From assembly GCA_949126835.1 (NCBI GenBank), contig OX421505.1:7262587-7326586 (forward strand): a stretch of 64,000 nt of DNA, in the 5' to 3' direction. Position 1 is the first letter of the stretch, and the number at the start of each line of letters is the position of its first letter. Below are positions 57,501-64,000 of this stretch, piece by piece. This DNA is from Anisus vortex. Its lineage: Eukaryota; Mollusca; Gastropoda; Planorbidae. The translations under genes and the position numbers were made by a program. Below the pieces are notes generated by a model. It did not search any database and was not told the origin of the DNA. It was given only the letters and a program-made list of their open reading frames with translations.

Positions 57501-60500
57501 ACATAAGAGTGACTAAATATTCATTTTAAACATAAAAGAGACTAGATATTCACTTTAAAAAATAAAAGTGACTAAACATTTACTTTAAACATCAAAGTGA
57601 CTAAATATTCACTTTAAACATAATAGTGACTAAATATTCACTTTAAACATAAAAGTGACTAAATATTCATTTTAAACATAAAAGTGACTAAATAAACACT
57701 TTAAACATAAAAGTGACAAAATATATTAACTTTAAACATAAAAGTGACTAAATATTCACTTTAAACATAAAAAGTGACTAAATATTCACTTAATCATAAA
57801 AGTGACTATCTATTCACTTTAACATAAAAGTGACTAAATATTAACACTTTAAACATAAAAGTGACTAAATATTCACTTTAAACATAAGAGTGACTAAATA
57901 TTCATTTTAAACATAAAAGAGACTGGATATTCACTTTAAAAAATAAAAGTGACTAAACATTTACTTTAAACATAAAAGTGACTAAATATTCACTTTAAAC
58001 ATAAAAGTTACTAATATTCACACTTTAAACATTAAAGTGACTAAATATTCACTTTAAACATAAAAGTGACTAAATGTTCACTTTAATCATAAAAGTGACT
58101 AAAAATTCACTTAAAACATAAAGTGACTAAATATTCACACCTTAAACAAAAAAGTGACTAAATATTCACTTTAAACATAAAAGTGAGTAAATATTCACTT
58201 TCAACCAAAAAGTAACTAATATCACACTTTAAACATAATAAAAGTGACTTAATATTCACTTTAAACATACAAGTGACCTAAATATTCACTTTAAACATTA
58301 AAATGACTAAATATTCACTTTAAACATAAAAGTGACTGAATATTCACTTTAAACACAAAAGTGACTAAATATTTACTTTAAACGTAAAAATGACTAAATA
58401 TTCACCACTTTTAACATAAAAGTGACTAAATATTAACTTTAAACATAAAAGTGACTAATGATTCACTTTAAACATTAAAGTTACTAAATAATCACTTTAA
58501 ACATAAAAGTGACTAAATATTCACTTTAAACATTAAAGTTACTAAACATTCACTTTAAACATAAAAGTGACTAAATATTCACTTTAAACATAATAGTGAC
58601 TAAATATTCACTTTAAACATAAAAGTGACTAAATATTCACTCTAAACACAAAAGTGACCAAATATTCACTTTAAACATAAAAATGACTAAATATTCACAC
58701 TTTTAACATAAAAGTGACTAAATATTCACTTTAAACATAAAAGTGACTAAATGTTCACTTTAAACATAAAAGTGACTAAATATTCACTTTAAACATAAAA
58801 GTGAGTAAACATTCACTTTCAACCAAAAAGTAACTATATATCACACTTTAAAAAAAAGTGACTAAATATTCATTATAAACAAAAAAGTGACTAAATATTC
58901 ACTTTAAACATAAAAGTAACTAAATATTCTCTTTCAGCATAAAATAGACTAAATATTCACTTTAAACATAAAAGTGACTAAATATTCACTTTAAACATAA
59001 AAGTGACTAAATATTCACTTTAAACACAAAAGTGACTAAATATTCACTTTAAACATAAAAATGACTAAATATTCACACTTTAAACATAAAAGTGACTAAA
59101 TATTCACTTTTAACATAAAAGTGACTAAATATTAACACTTTAAACATAAAAGTGACTAAATATTAACACTTTAAACATAAAAGTGACTAAATATTCAATT
59201 TAAACATAAGAGTGACTAAATATTCATTTTAAACATAAAAGAGACTAGATATTCACTTTAAAAAATAAAAGTGACTAAACATTTACTTTAAACATAAAAG
59301 TGACTAAATATTCACTTTAAACATAATAGTGACTAAATATTCACTTTAAACATAAAAGTGACTAAATATTCATTTTAAACATAAAAGTGACTAAATATAC
59401 ACTTTAAACATAAAAGTGACAAAATATATTAACTTTAAACATAAAAGTGACTAAATATTCACTTTAAACATAAAAGTGACTAAATATTCACTTAATCATA
59501 AAAGTGACTATCTATTCACTTTTAACATAAAAGTGACTAAATATTAACACTTTAAACATAAAAGTGACTAAATATTCACTTTAAACATAAGAGTGACTAA
59601 ATATTCATTTTAAACATCAAAGAGACTGGATATTCACTTTAAAAAATAAAAGTGACTAAACATTTACTTTAAACATAAAAGTGACTAAATATTCACTTTA
59701 AACATAAAAGTTACTAAATATTCATTTTAAACATAAAAGTGACTAAATATTCACTTTAAACATAAAAGTGACAAAATATATTAACTTTAAACATAAGTGA
59801 CTAAATATTCACTTTAAACATAAAAGTGACTAAATATTCACTTGAAACATAAAAGTGACTAAATATTTACTTTTAACCTAAAAGTGACTAAATATTTACT
59901 TTAAACATAAAAGTGACTAAATATTCACACTTTAAACATAAAAGTGACTAAATATTCACTTTAAACAAAAAAGTGACTAAATATTCACACTTTAAACATA
60001 AAAGTGACTAAATATTCACTTTTAACATAAAAGTGACTAAATATTAACACTTTAAACATAAAAGTGACTAAATATTCAATTTAAACATAAGAGTGACTAA
60101 ATATTCATTTTAAACATAAAAGAGACTAGATATTCACTTTAAAAAATAAAAGTGACTAAACATTTACTTTAAACATAAAAGTGACTAAATATTCACTTTA
60201 AACATAATAGTGACTAAATATTCACTTTAAACATAAAAGTGACTAAATATTCATTTTAAACATAAAAGTGACTAAATATACACTTTAAACATAAAAGTGA
60301 CAAAATATAATAACTTTAAACATAAAAGTGACTAAATATTCACTTTAAACATAAAAGTGACTAAATATTCACTTAATCATAAAAGTGACTATCTATTCAC
60401 TTTTAACATAAAAGTGACTAAATATTAACACTTTAAACATAAAAGTGACTAAATATTCACTTTAAACATAAAAGTTACTAAATATTCATTTTAAACATAA

Positions 60501-63262
60501 AAGAGACTAAATATTCACTTTAAACATAAAAGTGACAAAATATATTAACTTTAAACATAAGTGACTAAATATTCACTTTAAACATAAAAGTGACTAAATA
60601 TTCACTTGAAACATAAAAGTGACTAAATATTTACTTTTAACCTAAAAGTGACTAAATATTTACTTTAAACATAAAAGTGACTAAATATTCACACTTTAAA
60701 CATAAAAGTGACTAAATATTCACTTTAAACATAAAAGTGACTAAATATTCACACTTTAAACATAAAAGTGACTAAATATTCACTTTAAACATAAAAGTGA
60801 CTAAATATTCACTTTAAACATAAAAGTGACCAAAAATTAACTTTAAACCAAAAAAGGGACTAAATATTCACTTTAAACATAAAATTAACTAAATATTCTC
60901 TTTCAACATTAAAATGACTAAATATCACAATTTTAACATAAAAGTTACTAAATATTCACTTTAAACATAAAAATGACTAAATATTCACACTTTAAACATA
61001 AAAGTGACTAAATATTAACATTAAACATAAAAGTGACTAAATATTCACTTTAAACATAAAAGTGACTAAATATTTACTTTAAACATCAAAGTGACTAAAT
61101 ATTCACACTTTAAACATAAAAGTGACTAAATATACACTTTAAACATAAAAGTGACTAAATATTCACACTTTAAACATAAAAGTGACTTAATATTCACTTT
61201 AAACATAAAAGTGACTAAATATTAACTTTAAACATAGAAGTGACTAAATTTTCACTTTAAACTAAAAAGTTTCAAAATATTCACTTTAAACATGAAAATG
61301 ACTAAATATTCACACTTTAAACATAAAAGTGAGTAAACATTCACTTTAAACAAAAAAGTGACTAAATATCACACTTTAAACATAAAAGTGACTAAATATT
61401 CACTTTAAACATTAAAGTGACTAAATGTTCACTTTAAACATTAAAGTTACTAAACATTCACTTTAAACATAAAAGTGACTAAATATTCACTTTAAACATA
61501 ATAGTGACTAAATATTCACTTTAAACATAAAAGTGACTAAATATTCACTCTAAACACAAAAGTGACCAAATATTCACTTTAAACATAAAAATGACTAAAT
61601 ATTCACACTTTTAACATAAAAGTGACTTAATATTCACTTTTAACATAAAAGTGACTAAATATTCACTTTAAACATAAAAGACTAAATATTCACTTTAAAC
61701 ATAAAAGTGACTAAATATTAACTTTAAACATAAAAATGACAAAATATTCACACTTTAAACATAAAAGTAACTTAATAATCACTTTAAACAAAAAAGTGAC
61801 TAAATATTCACACTTTAAACATAAAAGTGACTAAATATTCACATTAAACATAAAAGTGACTAAATATTCACTTTAACCATAAAAGTGACTAAATATTTAC
61901 TTTAAACATAAAAGTGACTAAATATTCACACCTTAAACAAAAAAGTGACTAAATATTCACTTTAAACATAAAAGTGACTAAATATTAACTTTAAACATAG
62001 AAGTGACTAAATTTTCACTTTAAACATAAAAGTTACTAAATATTCACTTTAAACATAAACATGACTAAATATTCACACTTTTAACATAAAAGTGACTAAA
62101 TATTCACTTTTAACATAAAAGTGACTAAATATTCACTTTAAACATAAAAGTGACTAAATGTTCACTTTAAACATAAAAGTGACTAAATATTCACTTTAAA
62201 CATAAAAGTGAGTAAACATTCACTTTCAACCAAAAAGTAACTAAATATCACACTTTAAAAAAAAGTGACTAAATATTCATTATAAACAAAAAAGTGACTA
62301 AATATTCACTTTAAACATAAAAGTAACTAAATATTCTCTTTCAGCATAAAATAGACTAAATATTCAGTTTAAACATAAAAGTGACTAAATATTCACTTTA
62401 AACATAAAAGTGACTAAATATTCACTTTAAACACAAAAGTGACTAAATATTCACTTTAAACATAAAAATGACTAAATATTCACACTTTAAACATAAAAGT
62501 GACTAAATATTCACTTTTAACATAAAAGTGACTAAATATTAACACTTTAAACATAAAAGTGACTAAATATTCAATTTAAACATAAGAGTGACTAAATATT
62601 CATTTTAAACATAAAAGAGACTAGATATTCACTTTAAAAAATAAAAGTGACTAAACATTTACTTTAAACATCAAAGTGACTAAATATTCACTTTAAACAT
62701 AATAGTGACTAAATATTCACTTTAAACATAAAAGTGACTAAATATTCATTTTAAACATAAAAGTGACTAAATAAACACTTTAAACATAAAAGTGACAAAA
62801 TATATTAACTTTAAACATAAAAGTGACTAAATATTCACTTTAAACATAAAAGTGACTAAATATTCACTTAATCATAAAAGTGACTATCTATTCACTTTTA
62901 ACATAAAAGTGACTAAATATTAACACTTTAAACATAAAAGTGACTAAATATTCACTTTAAACATAAGAGTGACTAAATATTCATTTTAAACATAAAAGAG
63001 ACTGGATATTCACTTTAAAAAATAAAAGTGACTAAACATTTACTTTAAACATAAAAGTGACTAAATATTCACTTTAAACATAAAAGTTACTAAATATTCA
63101 CACTTTAAACATTAAAGTGACTAAATATTCACTTTAAACATAAAAGTGACTAAATGTTCACTTTAATCATAAAAGTGACTAAAAATTCACTTAAAACATA
63201 AAAGTGACTAAATATTCACACCTTAAACAAAAAAGTGACTAAATATTCACTTTAAACATAAA
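50630..63262 (+). repeat. HOR block H: segments 8,710 bp apart with a related copy between
   Basis: 50641 matches 59351, CTTGAAAC at 51131 matches 59841, ACCAAAAAT-linked sequence at 52121 matches 60831, and CTCTAAACAC at 52838 matches 61548, all 8,710 bp apart. Homology extends from 50.63-54.55 kb to 59.34-63.26 kb. A third related copy lies between (CTTGAAAC at 55676, which is 4,545 bp from the left and 4,165 bp from the right copy). Beyond 63.26 kb the right copy keeps the 530-bp section missing at 54.55 kb. The array continues past the right end of the window. Confidence 0.87.
56650..58410. other. Cluster of single-base indels, probable low-quality consensus
   Basis: Compared with sister copies, this stretch has isolated one-base changes in length: A lost near 56651, A lost near 56832, A gained near 57770, T lost near 57820, A lost near 58013, A lost near 58121, A lost near 58219, C gained near 58278 and C gained near 58406. 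Most lie in A or T runs. The seven between 57262 and 58640 sum to minus one, which matches the shift from 5,079 to 5,080 bp against the right-hand copy. One-base indels are otherwise rare in the window. Confidence 0.75.
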
Positions 63263-64000
63263 AGTGAGTAAATATTCACTTTCAACCAAAAAGTAACTAA
63301 ATATCACACTTTAAACATAATAAAAGTGACTTAATATTCACTTTAAACATACAAGTGACTAAATATTCACTTTAAACATTAAAATGACTAAATATTCACT
63401 TTAAACATAAAAGTGACTGAATATTCACTTTAAACACAAAAGTGACTAAATATTTACTTTAAACGTAAAAATGACTAAATATTCACACTTTTAACATAAA
63501 AGTGACTAAATATTAACTTTAAACATAAAAGTGACTAATGATTCACTTTAAACATTAAAGTTACTAAATAATCACTTTAAACATAAAAGTGACTAAATAT
63601 TCACTTTAAACATTAAAGTTACTAAACATTCACTTTAAACATAAAAGTGACTAAATATTCACTTTAAACATAATAGTGACTAAATATTCACTTTAAACAT
63701 AAAAGTGACTAAATATTCACTCTAAACACAAAAGTGACCAAATATTCACTTTAAACATAAAAATGACTAAATATTCACACTTTTAACATAAAAGTGACTA
63801 AATATTCACTTTAAACATAAAAGTGACTAAATGTTCACTTTAAACATAAAAGTGACTAAATATTCACTTTAAACATAAAAGTGAGTAAACATTCACTTTC
63901 AACCAAAAAGTAACTAAATATCACACTTTAAAAAAAAGTGACTAAATATTCATTATAAACAAAAAAGTGACTAAATATTCACTTTAAACATAAAAGTAAC
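57255..64000 (+). repeat. 5.08-kb offset pair at the right end
   Basis: TCAGCATAAAATAG at 57262 recurs at 62341 (5,079 bp) and CTCTAAACAC at 58640 recurs at 63720 (5,080 bp). The variant order in between is the same in both copies. The one-base change in spacing is explained by a cluster of single-base insertions and deletions in the left copy. The repeat is still running when the window ends, so its full length is unknown. Confidence 0.85.

Larger units (their letters stand above)
1..64000. repeat. AT-rich 29-bp satellite array filling the window
   Basis: The sequence is a head-to-tail array of a 29-bp monomer with the same orientation throughout, broken only by the N run at 27139-27338. 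A clean monomer at 2-30 has 14 A, 9 T, 4 C and 2 G. It contains TCACTTT (5-11), spacer AAACATA (12-18) and AAAGTGA (19-25). The 8-nt spacer CTAAATAT then links to the next monomer. Length variants of 27, 31 and about 33 bp are interspersed in a reproducible order, which defines the higher-order repeats listed separately. Stop triplets occur in every frame on both strands about once per monomer, so there is no coding capacity. I see no unique sequence, transposon, tRNA, rRNA or telomere repeat anywhere. The scale and homogeneity fit eukaryotic satellite heterochromatin. The family and species are not recognised. Confidence 0.97.

Noticed and set aside
1..64000. Telomere repeat or plasmid iterons
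   Set aside because: The unit does not resemble TTAGGG, TTTAGGG or TTAGG types. Iteron arrays are short and lie next to a replication gene, which is absent here.
1..64000. CENP-B box
   Set aside because: I see no TTCG...CGGG pattern. The only TTCG occurrences (ATTCGAAC, ATTCGCTTT) lack the downstream CGGG.

Overview
The whole window is one AT-rich tandem satellite array. It holds no recognisable gene, RNA gene, transposon, CRISPR array or unique sequence. The only interruption is a run of exactly 200 N at 27139-27338, an assembly gap. The basic monomer is 29 bp, about 21% G+C and about 48% A on the + strand. A clean example is 2-30. By division there are roughly 2,150-2,200 monomers here, all in the same orientation. 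Each monomer carries the heptamer TCACTTT and its reverse complement AAAGTGA. They are separated alternately by AAACATA within a monomer and CTAAATAT between monomers, so the array is also a regular series of alternating inverted heptamers. Every frame on both strands is closed by TAA, TGA or TAG about once per monomer, and 29 is not a multiple of 3, so coding is excluded.

The monomers come in recurring variants: a 31-bp form with an extra CA, 27-bp forms, a form with GGG, forms with CpG, and others. The variants follow a fixed order that lets multi-kilobase higher-order repeats (HORs) be traced by eye. From left to right: (A) 1-7389, about 2.9 copies of a 2,578-bp unit; (B) 7390 to about 10.6 kb, a degraded 1,291-bp tandem pair; (C) about 10.63-24.77 kb, two copies of a 7.02-kb unit; (D) 25.04-27.9 kb, two copies of a 1,382-bp unit, with the gap inside the second; (E) about 27.4-35.0 kb, two copies of a roughly 3.8-kb unit, the first holding a 1.5-kb duplication; (F) about 34.83-45.36 kb, two copies of a 5,268-bp unit, each with a 1,121-bp internal duplication; (G) about 46.3-54.55 kb, a pair 4,960 bp apart; (H) about 50.63-63.26 kb, a pair 8,710 bp apart with a related copy between them. 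Differences between copies are mostly whole-monomer gains or losses (58, 60, 87, 147, 357, 530 bp) plus scattered substitutions. This is the pattern expected from in-register unequal exchange or replication slippage.

The source is most probably a eukaryotic nuclear chromosome, in centromeric, pericentromeric, subtelomeric or other heterochromatin. This is inferred from the scale, homogeneity and HOR structure and from the scaffold-style gap. I do not recognise the monomer and cannot name the organism. No biological system in the usual sense is visible. The points worth checking are the alternating inverted-heptamer design, the nested HOR history, a gap whose true content can be predicted at 96 bp, and a cluster of single-base indels at 56.65-58.41 kb that looks like poor consensus sequence.
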